In this document: piece by piece, positions 48,490 to 61,358 of the stretch
Position numbering within the stretch: position 1 is the stretch's first letter
Layout: every line of letters starts with the position of its first letter
Source of the DNA: Begonia masoniana
Taxonomy: Eukaryota > Streptophyta > Magnoliopsida > Cucurbitales > Begoniaceae
DNA: 64,000 nt
Direction: 5' to 3'
Assembly (NCBI GenBank): GCA_022432975.1
Contig: CM039502.1
Coordinates: 29,197,133-29,261,132, forward strand
Notes under the pieces: generated by a model
Told to the model about the DNA's origin: nothing
Database searches by the model: none
The model's input: the letters and a program-made list of their open reading frames with translations, nothing else
Made by a program: the position numbers and the translations under genes

Positions 48490-48869
48490 TGTAACGACCC
48501 CAATGGAATCGCCACACAATTCATTACTTAATCTCTCAATCATTTGATTCTTACTTCCTTACACCTTGTTCATTGTTAGTGTTAATATTATTCCCTCTTT
48601 GTTTTCTTTTTTTTTTTTTTTTAAAACATCTCTTGATCTGCATCTACCGATAGGGTTATAGACTCACATCGACAGATGATCACGTGTCCGCCATGCGACA
48701 CATCTGATCTCAACCAGCAATAGACATCCACCGGTGGTCACGGGTATTGCACATGCCTAATTAAAGACATCGTCCGGTGGTCATGTGTGTTTCACGTGAC
48801 CGACTTAAAACATCACCTGGACATTAAACAATAAGAGAATACTCACATCATCCGGTCACTAGACGACAA

Positions 48870-49300
48870 TTTAACATCTACATCATCCGGTGAAGAATTA
48901 CACTTCATCCGCCGAACACTAGTCGACAAAATACCATTTACATCATCCGGCGAAGAAATACGCTTCATCCACCGAACGCTAGATGACAAAATAACATTCC
49001 CAGCATCCGGTGAAGAAATACACTTCATCCACCGAACGCTAGACGACAAGTTAACATTTACATCATCGGGCGAAGAAACAAACTACATCTTCCGGTGACT
49101 TATTACAATACATCTGCCGATCACTAGACGACAAAATAACACTTTCATCATCCGATGGCTTAAGCACTCTACATCTGCCGATCGCTAGACGACAAAATAA
49201 CACTTTCATCGTCCGATGGCTTAGACACTACATCTGCCGATCATTAGACGACAAAATAACGCTTTCATCATCCGATAACCTAAATACCCTACATCTGTCG
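48870..49300. repeat. Degenerate ~60-bp repeats, solo LTR G
   Basis: Units of about 60 bp combine catcatccggtgaagaa, cttcatccaccgaacg and ctagacgacaaaataac. They decay into shorter units toward 49300. They occupy the same LTR position as F's 25-bp array and share the short catc-tgccgatg / catcatccggtg theme. Confidence 0.85.
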
Positions 49301-49688
49301 ATGACGTCAGCCAGATGATTGCCTTACCCAGCTTCCGTCTCACGGCAGAAAACACTATAATTATTAACAACTCCATCCAATAAAATTACCACAACTCACC
49401 CGAATCATAATTTAGTAACCATAAACCTCAATGAGTAGGGATCGTAAACTCATTCAAGATATGCATAGCGGAAGACTTAAGCAAAACAAACCATTCGATA
49501 ATCCTTAAAATCGTATTCAGACTCTAAAGACAACCTTTCAAATCCCAAACTCATTGTTATAAGAAATACTGTTAAACTTAGTCATCTGTTCATCATAAAC
49601 TTTTCTAACTTACTATGAGCATAACCAGGGAACTTGATCGCTTATCCAGCCTTGCACTGTCACACCGAGCATCCTCCAGCAACCAGCT

Positions 49689-50523
49689 TTAAACATCATC
49701 TCTGGATTGGAAATCCTCACCTTCTAACTCTTCACCTACATCATAAGATTTAACTATAAGCCTAATGCTTAGTAAGGAATGCAACACTAACATGGATGCA
49801 TGAATGTATAGTTTGGGAAAAATCACATGCTCATAAGTCTTTTTCTTGTTCATATCTTTGCTTGAAATCATCATTCATAGTCATAGATCATATTCATCAT
49901 TCATAGTCATTGGTCATATTCATCATTCATAATCATTGATCATATTCATCATTCATAGTCATTGATCATATTCATCATTCATAGTCTTTGATCATATTCA
50001 TCATTCATATAAGTTGTGTGGATTAAGAGAGGATTTGTGCCGGTAAAGGCGACAGTGAGTTTGATCTTGTTCCCTACTGCGGGTCGTATTCATATGTCCT
50101 TCTTTGGACTGTGACATACGCCGAACCGCCCCCAACCTTCACTTAATCTACGTTGCATAAATCTTATATATATACATATATACATACATATCTTGTTCAT
50201 GGAAAACATGCATTAAAACATTTTCTTATGCTTGAGAAACATTCATGATGCATGAACATGAGAACTTTTAACCCATCAGACTATGACAAGGATCTTATAG
50301 GAGCAGACAGCTTCACATTCACTAGCAGGTCATCAAATAGCATAACTCACATCATACATCAATCCTTCAAGTGCAGACAAGCTCATCATCATAAGGTAAA
50401 CATCAGACATCTAAAACAACCTGGTACTCCCACGATGTAGGGCTCTATTAGCCAGAAATCTTAATACATTCACTTACCTGGTCTCCTTAGCACTTGAGCT
50501 CCTTTCTCTTCAAACTTCTTCAC
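49689..50523 (-). other. Candidate exons 2 and 3 of LTR micro-ORF, solo LTR G
   Basis: Exon 2 is 50478-50523 (donor CAG|GTAAGT, acceptor GTTTTAG) and exon 3 is 49689-49735 (acceptor GATGTAG, stop TAA). The joined frame is open and reads GAQVLRRPGEELEGEDF across the junction, clearly related to GAAQLGNPGEEGSGED in F. Exon 2 is 46 nt rather than 45, so its 5' phase differs or the acceptor is one base off. Confidence 0.45.
49869..50010. repeat. 26-bp tandem repeat, about 5.5 copies, in putative intron of G
   Basis: Units of 26 bp with the theme CATCATTCATAGTCATTGAT. They lie within the candidate intron 49736-50477, the same relative position as the arrays of A, B, F (47-bp) and H. Confidence 0.93.
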
Positions 50524-50957
50524 CTAAAACATTTACATTGCAGTAGTTAAAACAAAATCCTAATAGTTCTAATTTCAAGTTATCCTAAGATTTAATAGCT
50601 AAAGTTATTCCCAAATCCTTAGTCTAATACTCTGTGCAGTTTGAAATCCAAAACCAAAACAGACTGATTCGATTATCGATAACTCAGAGGTGGTTGTTCT
50701 AAATGTCCAGAATCAATTTGATAAAAGCATTCCCACACTCAGATTCCAAATGTTCTTATTATTAGTCGGCCATTGGAAAATCCAAAACTCCAATGCCGAG
50801 TAGAAAACAGGGTTACAACTTTGCCACCCAACCTAGTTTAAATCCACATGAAATTAATTATTCTTGGTATAAGTCCTAAACTGTAAAGATTAAATATTCA
50901 TGACCATTAATACAGTTAGGAAAATCACCTGGCCGTTAACTCGGGTGTTACATGGAG

Positions 50958-51735
50958 ACCAGAAGTTGTATGCCAATCGTATCATCATCGGTATGAAAGG
51001 ATACAAAGTAATTCTGGGGATGGACTGGCTGTTTCGATATCACGCCACCATCAACTGCAGGTCCGGGCTCGTGTCTTTTAAGCGCCTGAACGAGGTAGAG
51101 TTCTCCTATCAGGCAATACCAAAGAAACACCGTATGCCTGTTATATCTTCCTTAAAAGCTCAACAGCTGATGAGGTCAGGATACGTCGAATTTCTTGCCC
51201 ACGTAGTAGATGTTCAAAGGCAAGGTGAGGTGGAACTTCAAAGTATTCCGATAGTACGAGACTTCTCAGAGGTTTTCTTAGATGACTTACCGGGATTGCC
51301 ACCTGATCGTGAAATCAAATTTGAGATTGATATATATCCTGGTGTTGCACCGGTATCGAAGAATCCGTACCGTATGGCGCCAATAGCGCTGAGAGAGTTG
51401 AAGACTTAGCTAAAGGAATTGGTGGACAAGGGCTTTGTGTGCCCTAGTTTCTTGCCTTGGGGTGCTCCCGTCTTATTTGTTAAAAAGAAGGATGGGTCCC
51501 TACGTATGTGTATTGACTACCGTGAGCTAAACAAGTTGACTATCAAGAATAAGTACTCATTGCCGAGGATCGACGATTTATTTTACCAACTACAAGGGGC
51601 TCGGGTGTTCTCGAAGATCGATTTGCTCTCCGGTTATTACCAATTGAAGGTCAGAGCTAATGATATTCCAAAGACCGCCTTCAGGACCCGATACGGACAC
51701 TATGAGTTCTTAGTGATGTCGTTTGGGTTGACTAA
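50958..51735 (+). pseudogene. Element D protease end and RT first part, up to insertion of H
   Basis: The frame resumes with DQKLYANRIIIG and GMDWLFRYHATINCRSG. RT begins [19 protein letters not shown] and [16 protein letters not shown], a TAG at 51407-51409 follows, then [20 protein letters not shown] and [14 protein letters not shown] up to MSFGLTN at 51735. DDLFYQLQG has Tyr where A, F and H have Asp. H inserted between the codons of TNA (TSD actaa). Confidence 0.9.
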
Positions 51736-51965
51736 TCTCACGCCCCTAAAACTGTACCCGTATTTCCCGTACTATTTTTTTTTTATCCTAATATCTTTAA
51801 CTAAACTCAAAGCAGGACCTAACCCGAAATTGAAACTAGAATCGAAATTGTAATTGAAATCTAGCTTTAAAATCATTTAAAACATTTAAAACTATTAAAT
51901 AAAACTATATTAAAACTAATTTAAATTAAAATAAAAGGGGAGGGCAGAATTGACATTCTGCCCGA

Positions 51966-52152
51966 GGAAAGGAGGCGGCGCCCGATCGCTGGCAGCGATC
52001 AAGCGCGCGGTGCGCGATCGCTGGCAGCGATCGCGCTCGCGGCGCCCAATCGCTGGCAGCGATCGCGCGCGCGGCGCCCGATCGCTGGCAGCGATTGCGG
52101 CCATCGCGCCCGAACGCTGGCAGCGATCGCGGCCTTCGTGCCTGATCGCTGA
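51966..52152. repeat. GCGATCGC palindrome cassette, H left LTR
   Basis: About six units of the form CGATCGCTGGCAGCGATC, each itself palindromic around CTGGCAG, separated by cgcgcgcggcgcc-like linkers. The right LTR (61606-61715) has about three units, so unit number varies between the LTRs of one element. Confidence 0.9.
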
Positions 52153-52964
52153 ACTTCACTCCACTGTTTTCTCTTTACACTTTCTATACTTATCAATTTC
52201 TAGAGAGCAACTTCCTTCGTCACAACTCACTGGAATTCCAATTCCATGGAGTAAATCTCACATATTATCCACCATTTATCTTCAATAACATAATCGACTT
52301 ACACCCTAAATATATACTCAACCAACTTGCAGCGAAATTTGCTAAATCCAACTGCATGGATAGCTCTAAAAACCGAGCCTATCCGTAACCAATCAAAACA
52401 TTTCTATAACGTTAAATAAAGCTTGAAACCAAAACGTTTTACCAATCAGTTTATAAAAACCTTAAAAACATCGGTAAGTAACCCTAACGTCTATCAGAAC
52501 CAAGGATCCTATAATTTCTATACAAATTAACCAATACATCCCAAAATATCCCAAAAACCCTCAAAACTCTGTACATACTTCCCACGGGTCGGTGAGCCTC
52601 GACTGCGCCAGCACACCACCGCAGCCATCCTCTGTCAACTGAATCATGCCTCAGGTGGAGGGACATCGTCCTCACCTGGTACCTCGAAGTCTATGTCACC
52701 TACACCATACAATATACACTATGAGATAAAATCCCAGTAAGCTCTACGTAAATGCGATGCATGCTGTGCTATGAGTTCATTAAACTATGCTTTATTTCTT
52801 TTATATTACTATGCAATGCACTCTAGGTGTCACCGAGATCCTATACCTTCTAACCGAAGAGAGCTCATCCAGCGGGCGGACTACTCTTTCCAGCTAGAAG
52901 AGGGGGGTACACGCTTACAACACGTACAGCCGTGCCTGAGCCCCACCTCGCGTGACCTGTAAAC

Positions 52965-55732
52965 TGTATGCCCGAAGGCCTGTATGCCCGAAGGCCTGTA
53001 TGCCCGAAGGCCTGTATGCCCGAAGGCCTGTATGCCCGAAGGCCTGTATGCCCGAAGGCCTGTATGCCCGAAGGCCTGTATGCCCGAAGGCCTGTATGCC
53101 CGAAGGCCTGTATGCCCGAAGGCCTGTATGCCCGAAGGCCTGTATGCCCGAAGGCCTGTATGCCCGAAGGCCTGTATGCCCGAAGGCCTGTATGCCCGAA
53201 GGCCTGTATGCCCGAAGGCCTGTATGCCCGAAGGCCTATATGCCCGAAGGCCTATATGCCCGAAGGCCTGTATGCCCGAAGGCCTGTATGCCCGAAGGCC
53301 TATATGCCCGAAGGCCTGTATGCCCGAAGGCCTATATGCCCGAAGGCCTGTATGCCCGAAGGCCTGTATGCCCGAAGGCCTATATGCCCGAAGGCCTATA
53401 TGCCCGAAGGCCTGTATGCCCGAAGGCCTGTATGCCCGAAGGCCTATATGCCCGAAGGCCTATATGCCCGAAGGCCTATATGCCCGAAGGCCTATATGCC
53501 CGAAGGCCTATATGCCCGAAGGCCTATATGCCCGAAGGCCTGTATGCCCGAAGGCCTATATGCCCGAAGGCCTGTATGCCCGAAGGCCTATATGCCCGAA
53601 GGCCTGTATGCCCGAAGGCCTATATGCCCGAAGGCCTGTATGCCCGAAGGCCTATATGCCCGAAGGCCTGTATGCCCGAAGGCCTGTATGCCCGAAGGCC
53701 TATATGCCCGAAGGCCTGTATGCCCGAAGGCCTATATGCCCGAAGGCCTGTATGCCCGAAGGCCTGTATGCCCGAAGGCCTGTATGCCCGAAGGCCTATA
53801 TGCCCGAAGGCCTATATGCCCGAAGGCCTATATGCCCGAAGGCCTGTATGCCCGAAGGCCTGTATGCCCGAAGGCCTATATGCCCGAAGGCCTATATGCC
53901 CGAAGGCCTATATGCCCGAAGGCCTGTATGCCCGAAGGCCTGTATGCCCGAAGGCCTATATGCCCGAAGGCCTATATGCCCGAAGGCCTATATGCCCGAA
54001 GGCCTATATGCCCGAAGGCCTATATGCCCGAAGGCCTATATGCCCGAAGGCCTATATGCCCGAAGGCCTATATGCCCGAAGGCCTATATGCCCGAAGGCC
54101 TATATGCCCGAAGGCCTGTATGCCCGAAGGCCTGTATGCCCGAAGGCCTGTATGCCCGAAGGCCTATATGCCCGAAGGCCTGTATGCCCGAAGGCCTATA
54201 TGCCCGAAGGCCTATATGCCCGAAGGCCTATATGCCCGAAGGCCTGTATGCCCGAAGGCCTATATGCCCGAAGGCCTATATGCCCGAAGGCCTGTATGCC
54301 CGAAGGCCTATATGCCCGAAGGCCTATATGCCCGAAGGCCTATATGCCCGAAGGCCTATATGCCCGAAGGCCTGTATGCCCGAAGGCCTATATGCCCGAA
54401 GGCCTGTATGCCCGAAGGCCTATATGCCCGAAGGCCTGTATGCCCGAAGGCCTATATGCCCGAAGGCCTATATGCCCGAAGGCCTGTATGCCCGAAGGCC
54501 TGTATGCCCGAAGGCCTGTATGCCCGAAGGCCTATATGCCCGAAGGCCTGTATGCCCGAAGGCCTATATGCCCGAAGGCCTATATGCCCGAAGGCCTATA
54601 TGCCCGAAGGCCTGTATGCCCGAAGGCCTGTATGCCCGAAGGCCTGTATGCCCGAAGGCCTGTATGCCCGAAGGCCTATATGCCCGAAGGCCTGTATGCC
54701 CGAAGGCCTGTATGCCCGAAGGCCTGTATGCCCGAAGGCCTATATGCCCGAAGGCCTATATGCCCGAAGGCCTATATGCCCGAAGGCCTATATGCCCGAA
54801 GGCCTATATGCCCGAAGGCCTATATGCCCGAAGGCCTATATGCCCGAAGGCCTGTATGCCCGAAGGCCTATATGCCCGAAGGCCTGTATGCCCGAAGGCC
54901 TATATGCCCGAAGGCCTGTATGCCCGAAGGCCTGTATGCCCGAAGGCCTATATGCCCGAAGGCCTGTATGCCCGAAGGCCTATATGCCCGAAGGCCTGTA
55001 TGCCCGAAGGCCTATATGCCCGAAGGCCTGTATGCCCGAAGGCCTATATGCCCGAAGGCCTATATGCCCGAAGGCCTATATGCCCGAAGGCCTATATGCC
55101 CGAAGGCCTGTATGCCCGAAGGCCTATATGCCCGAAGGCCTGTATGCCCGAAGGCCTATATGCCCGAAGGCCTGTATGCCCGAAGGCCTATATGCCCGAA
55201 GGCCTATATGCCCGAAGGCCTATATGCCCGAAGGCCTATATGCCCGAAGGCCTATATGCCCGAAGGCCTGTATGCCCGAAGGCCTATATGCCCGAAGGCC
55301 TATATGCCCGAAGGCCTATATGCCCGAAGGCCTGTATGCCCGAAGGCCTGTATGCCCGAAGGCCTATATGCCCGAAGGCCTGTATGCCCGAAGGCCTGTA
55401 TGCCCGAAGGCCTATATGCCCGAAGGCCTATATGCCCGAAGGCCTATATGCCCGAAGGCCTATATGCCCGAAGGCCTATATGCCCGAAGGCCTGTATGCC
55501 CGAAGGCCTGTATGCCCGAAGGCCTATATGCCCGAAGGCCTATATGCCCGAAGGCCTATATGCCCGAAGGCCTATATGCCCGAAGGCCTATATGCCCGAA
55601 GGCCTATATGCCCGAAGGCCTATATGCCCGAAGGCCTATATGCCCGAAGGCCTATATGCCCGAAGGCCTGTATGCCCGAAGGCCTGTATGCCCGAAGGCC
55701 TATATGCCCGAAGGCCTGTATGCCCGAAGGCC
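52965..55732. repeat. 16-bp minisatellite, exactly 173 units, H left LTR
   Basis: 2,768 bp is 173 x 16. The unit is TGTATGCCCGAAGGCC with one common variant, TATATGCCCGAAGGCC, differing at position 2. The first 17 units are all the G form; after that G and A forms are intermixed in long irregular strings. No other substitution was noticed. Three overlapping frames of more than 900 codons run through it only because 16-bp units contain no stop. The right LTR has four units. Confidence 0.98.
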
Positions 55733-56669
55733 TAATGTACAAGGATTGACGTTAAACGAGTTAAGTAATAAACTTCCAAATATCAAAACCTTAACTAAAG
55801 GGCTTTCTAAAGTTCTAATCCATTTCTCGAGCTATTCATTCGAGGAAATTTACGCTCGGCACCTCAATTCTCGAATACGAACTTTTCTGAAAATCCTAAA
55901 ATTCTCGGATTTTAAACCCTTTCACGAATTGACCCAACTTAGTCAATAACGTCTAATACGTTTAATATACACTTAATCACGGCTAACCTATTACATTACG
56001 AACCATAGTTCGCGTTTTTTAACGAAAAAACTATCGAAACCCTAATGTTAAAACTCCGTAACATCAAAATAAAAGCTCTAAGATTGTAGGTTCATACCTA
56101 GAAGGTCGATTGGAGGCGCAACGTAAAGAACCGGAACGAACGGAGGTCGGATTGGAGGAGAAATCGCCGCGGCAGAGAGGGAAGCCGCGGGTTTGCTCTC
56201 TGGTTTTCGTAATCGCCAGAGAAGAAATGGAGAAGTGAGGAGAGAAGAGAGAAACTAGTTTTTAATATAATTTGATTTGCAAAATTACATTTTGCCCTTC
56301 TTTAGTTTTTATATATGTTTCGTTATTCGGTTCGTTAATCGTCTAGCCAATCAGTTTCACCAAATTTCCTTACTTCACCACTACGTCCAACTTATTATTT
56401 GGGACTTAATAAAACTGTCCGTTCGTAATTTGGACCTCGTTTGCTATTTTTTACGAGAACGTCTTTTACATTACGAGAAATGCATTAACTCGGAATATAG
56501 CGTTTAATCTCTGAAAATTCCCATAATTTCCCTAAAATTTCTATTAATCGTTAGGATCGTAAAGATGCTTTCTTTTTGTAAAACGGACCTGATTTGACAT
56601 ATTTACAAAAATATCATCCAATAATATAATAATAATATAATATACAAGTCCGTACAACCGGGTATTACA

Positions 56670-56685
56670 TTCTACCCTCCTTATT
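56670..56685 (-). other. Polypurine tract of element H
   Basis: The minus strand reads AATAAGGAGGGTAGAA, identical to A, next to the left LTR. Confidence 0.85.
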
Positions 56686-56710
56686 CAGAATTTTGTCCAC
56701 AAAATTTAAA

Positions 56711-59700
56711 TCATGCAAAAAGATCAGGATATTTAGTCATCATATCCTGCTGTCGTTCCCACGTAGCCTCTTCCACCTCGTAGTTCCGCCACAAAACTTT
56801 GACCAGTGGAATCTCCTTGTTGCGCAATACTTTGATAGACGACTCCAAAATGCGTACCGGCCTCACCTCATAGCTCAAGGTAGGCTGTACCTCGATCTCT
56901 GTAGCCTCCACGATATGCGACGGATCGCGCAAGCACTTCCGAAGCATAGATACATGAAATACGTCGTGGATACCCTCCATAGAAGCTTGAAGCTGCAGCC
57001 TATACGCCAACTTCCCGATCCTCTTCAGAATAGGAAAGGGCCCCACATAACGAGAGTTTAGCTTACCCCTCCTTCCAAATCTCGCAATGCCTTTGAACGG
57101 AGAAACTTTGAGGTAGACCTCGTCACCTTCCTCGAACTCCAGTTCTCTCCGTCTGGTGTCAGCATAGCTCTTCTGCTTGCTCTGTGCTACCTCTATACGC
57201 TGTCGAATGATGGCAATCTTCTCTGCCGTCTGCTGTAGAATCTCAGGACCAATGATGCTGGCCTCGCCAACCTCGTCCCAATACAACGGAGATCTACACT
57301 TTCGACCATACAGCGCCTCATACGGAGCCATGCCAATAGTAGCCTGGAAGCTGTTATTATAAGAGAACTCGATCAGTGGCAAATACCTGCTCCACGATCC
57401 CTGAAACTCCAGCACACATGCTCTGAGCATATCCTCCAGAATCTGATTCGTCCTTTCTGTCTGTCCGTCAGTCTGAGGATGAAACGCGGTGCTGAAATTA
57501 AGCTGAGTCCCCATAGCTTTGTGCAGACTCTTCCAGAACTTCGAGGTAAATCTCGGATCTCTGTCTGAGACAATAGAAACTGACACGCCATGCAGTCTGA
57601 CAACCTCCTGCACATAAAGCTCGGCGAGCTGATCCATAGACGATGCCATCCTCACAGATAAGAAGTGGGCCGACTTTGTCAATCGGTCCACAATAACCCA
57701 AATGCCGTCATGGCCTCTCGTAGTCCTCGGGAGCCCCACAACGAAATCTATGGAGATCTGCTCCCACTTCCACTCCGGAATTGGCAGTGGCAATAACGTT
57801 CCGGCCGGTCTCTGGTGCTCTGCCTTTACCCGCTGACATACTAGGCAGGTCTCAACATACTTGGCAACCTCCCTCTTCATGTTCGGCCACCAGGAGTGTT
57901 GTTTCAAATCCCGGTACATCTTGGTACTTCCTGGGTGCACAGAATATGCCGAAGAATGTGCCTCGGCCAATATCTCCTTCTTCAGGTCCTCGTCGCTAGG
58001 CACGTACCACCTATGCCTGAACTTCAGAATACCATCATCCGATAAATGGAAATTCGACGAGTCTCCCAATGTCATGCTCGATCGAAGCTCCATACATTCC
58101 GTATCACTCTGTTGAGCCTCGCGTATACGATCAAGAATAACCGGCCTGAGAGAAATGTTGGCGAGCATACTGGACAACTCTGCCACTATCTCCACATCGA
58201 ATCTCTCAATCTCAGACCGCAGCGTAACTGACATCGCTGCAAGTGAAGGCTGACTCGCAGAAGGCACTCTACTCAAGGCATCAGCAACCTTGTTCGCCTT
58301 TCCTGGATGGTACTTGATATCAAAATCGTAATCTTTGACAAACTCAAGCCATCGTCTCTGTCGCATATTCAGTTCCTTCTGCGTAAATAAGTACTTCAAG
58401 CTCTTGTGGTCAGAAAATACCTCGCACTGCTGCCCATATAAATAATGCCTCCATATCTTCAGTGCGAAGACCACTGCTGCTAACTCAAGGTCGTGCGTAG
58501 GGTAATTCTGCTCATACGGCTTCAGCTGCTGAGAGGCATAAGAAATAACTCTCCCCTCCTACATCAATACACAACCGAGTCCCACTCCCGATGCATCGCA
58601 ATAAATACTGAATCTGACACCTTCAACAGGTAGCGCCAGTACTGGAGCGGTGGTCAACCTCTGCTTTAGCTCCATAAAACTATCATCACAAGCAGACGAC
58701 CAGACAAATCTCTCGTTCTTCCGAGTTAAACGAGAAAGAGGAAGTGCGATCTTCGAGAATCCCTCTATAAACTTCCGATAATAACCGGCCAATCCGAGAA
58801 ATCCACGCACCTCACGTACGTTCTTCGGCTATGGCCAATCTCTGACCACCTGAATCTTACTCGGATCCACAGAAACTCTGTCCTGTGATATAATATGGCC
58901 AAGGAAGCTCACTCTGTCAAGCCAGAACTTGCACTTCGAAAACTTTGGATACAGCCGGTGCTGACATTGGGTCCTCAGAACAATCCTCAGATGCTCCTCG
59001 TGTTCTTCCTTCGTTTTAGAGTAGATCAATATGTCATCGATGAAAACCACTACGAACTTGTCCAGATACTCCTTGAAGACACGGTTCATCAAGTCCATAA
59101 ACGCTGCAGGGGCATTAGTAAGTCTAAAAGACATGACAAGGAACTCATAATGCCCATACCTCGTTCGGAATGCCGTCTTCGGTATATCATCCATCCGGAC
59201 CTTCAGCTGATTGTAACCCGAGCGTAGATCAATCCTGGAAAATACTCGGGCACCCTGTAGCTGATCAAATAAGTCGTCAATACGAGGCAGTGGATACTTA
59301 TTCTTCACTGTGAGCTTATTCAGCTCCCTGTAATCAATACACATCCTGAGGGTCCCGTCTTTCTTCTTGACAAACAGAACGGGCGCACCCCAAGGTGAAA
59401 CACTGGGTCGAATGAATCCCTTCTCTAACAGCTCATCCAGCTGAGTCCTCAACTCTCTCAACTCGGCTGGTGCCAATCGATATGGGTTCTTAAACCTCGG
59501 TGCGGAGTTAGGATACACATCAATAGTGAATTCAATCTCCCGGTCCGGCAGTAATCCGGGAAGATCATCAAGAAAAATACCAGAGAACTCTCTGACAATA
59601 GGAATGTCGCTCGACATCAATCCGCTGAGCAACTGACAATCAAAGACGAGGCCAAATAAATAGAGCACGCACCTTTAAACTGCTCGTTGACCATCATGGA

Positions 59701-61197
59701 ATAAGAGATAGGCGAGCTACTCAATCTGCTCATCGCCTGATAAGAAAACTCAGCTTTACCCGGAGGTCGAAAGGTGACAATGCCGGATCGACAGTCGATG
59801 GTGGCGAAATGCTGTGACAGCCAGTCCATCCCCAAAATAAGGTCATAATGCTCTATGCCCATAACAATGAGGCGAGCATAGAGAGTACGGTCCCCAATAG
59901 AGATAATACTGCTCTGGACTACACGACCTGACTGCATACGCTCTCCTGAAGGTAGCATCACGCTATACTCGCATTCTGCTAACTCAGGCGCAAGCCTCAA
60001 TCTCGACACACAAGCGGTGGAAACAAAAGAATGTGTAGCCCCCGTGTCTAACAAAGAAAATATAGGAACACTAGTAAGCAATATAGTACCTGCTATCACG
60101 GCAGGCTGATCCTCGTTATCAACATCACCAGGTTCGATAAAAGCGAAGACTCTCGGCATAACTCTCCTCTGATCTCCGTCTAACTGATCTCGGCCGGGCT
60201 TCGGGCACTCTCTAGCGAAATGGCCCGGATCTCCACATCGATAACACACACCCATGCCCAATCTACACTGGCCACTGTGCTCCCTCTGACACTTAGGACA
60301 AACAGGTGCCTGAGAGACGCCCTGTATCTGCTTCCCCTTTCCCGGGTCGTTACCTCCCTCAAGAGGCCTTTTCACACCCCTAGGCTGCTGCTGGGGCTGT
60401 GGCTGCGCTCTAGGCTGCCAACCTCGGTTCAGAGACTGAGGACGTATCTCTCGGAAGAAGCCCTTAGCTGGCTCCCTCGGCTTGATAGAACTCTGATCTA
60501 CTGCCTCAATATCAAGAGCTCTAGCCACAATGTCGTCATAGGATACACCACGTACCCCTGATATCGTAAGGCGCATCCGGAACTCCTGGCTAAGTCCCTG
60601 TAAAAACCGACGCACCTTATCCTCGTTGACGCTGACCTGCCGTGGTGCAAATCGAGAAAGCACCTCAAACCTCCTCACATACTCGGCAATAGAACCAATC
60701 TGCCGTAACTGCATAAATTCAACCATCTTCGCCTCTCGTACGGTATGGCTGAAATATTTGTCGTAGAATAACTCTCTGAATCTCTCCCAGCCCATAATAG
60801 TCACATCGGTAGTCGTCTTGATGGAATCCCACCAAAACCGAGCGTCCAAAGCCAAGTGATAGGTCACAAGTGCAACCTTCTCTCCACCCTCTATACTAGC
60901 ATACGCCAGCATGTCCTCCATAGTGCGAACCCACTCCTCGGCTGAAGAGGGATCCGTAGACTGTCCGTTAAAGATAGGGGGCTGGAGCTTCTGAAATCTC
61001 TCCATCCCACGGCTACCCAGTACAGCCGTCTCTCGAGCTCTAACGCCCTCTCGGTCAATCAAAGTACCCAGCTGTTGAGACTGTCTCTCCATCTGCTGAG
61101 CCTGTCTCTCCATATGCTGAGACTGCTGGGCAATAAAATCCTTGAGCGTGTCAATCGTATCGTCTCTGTCATCTCGGTCGTTCCGTGGACGCACCAT
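56711..61197 (-). pseudogene. Element H Gag-Pol polyprotein, one frameshift and two stops
   Basis: ATG 61195-61197 begins [10 protein letters not shown], as in A. Gag (zinc knuckle CYRCGDPGHFAREC, about 60210-60255) and protease ([10 protein letters not shown], about 60030-60060) are in one frame to about 59650, where a 1-nt deletion relative to A shifts the frame. RT continues from about 59655, with FIDDILIYS near 59020-59045. A TAG at 58829-58831 (DWP-stop-PKNV) and a TAG at 58559-58561 (VLM-stop-EGRV) both replace Gln codons. RNase H, integrase ([22 protein letters not shown] core) and the chromodomain-like [14 protein letters not shown] follow without breaks to TAA at 56711. Its closest relative in the window is A. 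Confidence 0.94.
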
Positions 61198-61346
61198 AAT
61201 TATAAAACTCCTATATAAAAGTTAAACAAATATTCTAAGAAACTAGAAATCAAAGAAAGCTATAAACATACTTACAGTTGATGAAGAATGTCCGCGTAGT
61301 GGCTGTGCAGTCGAGCAGTCTACAGAACCGATTTTAAAACCCGGGG

Positions 61347-61358
61347 GCTCTGATACCA
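61347..61358 (-). other. Primer-binding site of element H (tRNA-iMet)
   Basis: The minus strand reads TGGTATCAGAGC, four bases inside the right LTR. The leader 61198-61346 matches those of A and B. Confidence 0.93.

Larger units (their letters stand above)
48490..50952 (-). mobile_element. Element G: solo LTR, F-related, inserted in D's protease region
   Basis: A single 2,463-bp LTR (TGTAACGACCCC...GGGTGTTACA in plus orientation) is flanked by TSD tggag (48485-48489 and 50953-50957) with no internal region, as expected after recombination between two LTRs. Its start and end resemble F's LTR. It contains two tandem-repeat regions and the candidate micro-ORF exons, so the minus strand is the inferred sense strand. 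Confidence 0.94.
51736..56669 (-). repeat. Element H 3' LTR (left copy), 4,934 bp, array-expanded
   Basis: The LTR contains a GCGATCGC cassette (51966-52152), acidic-exon block (about 52640-52705), the 16-bp array (52965-55732), then jumps straight to acaaggattgacg. The right LTR's 330 bp between array and that point (62592-62921), including the candidate exon 2 and GTAAGT donor, are missing here. Confidence 0.94.

Noticed and set aside
52952..55949. Three overlapping frames of 920-990 codons at the 16-bp array
   Set aside because: All three plus-strand phases are open simultaneously, which is a property of the stop-free repeat unit and not of a gene.
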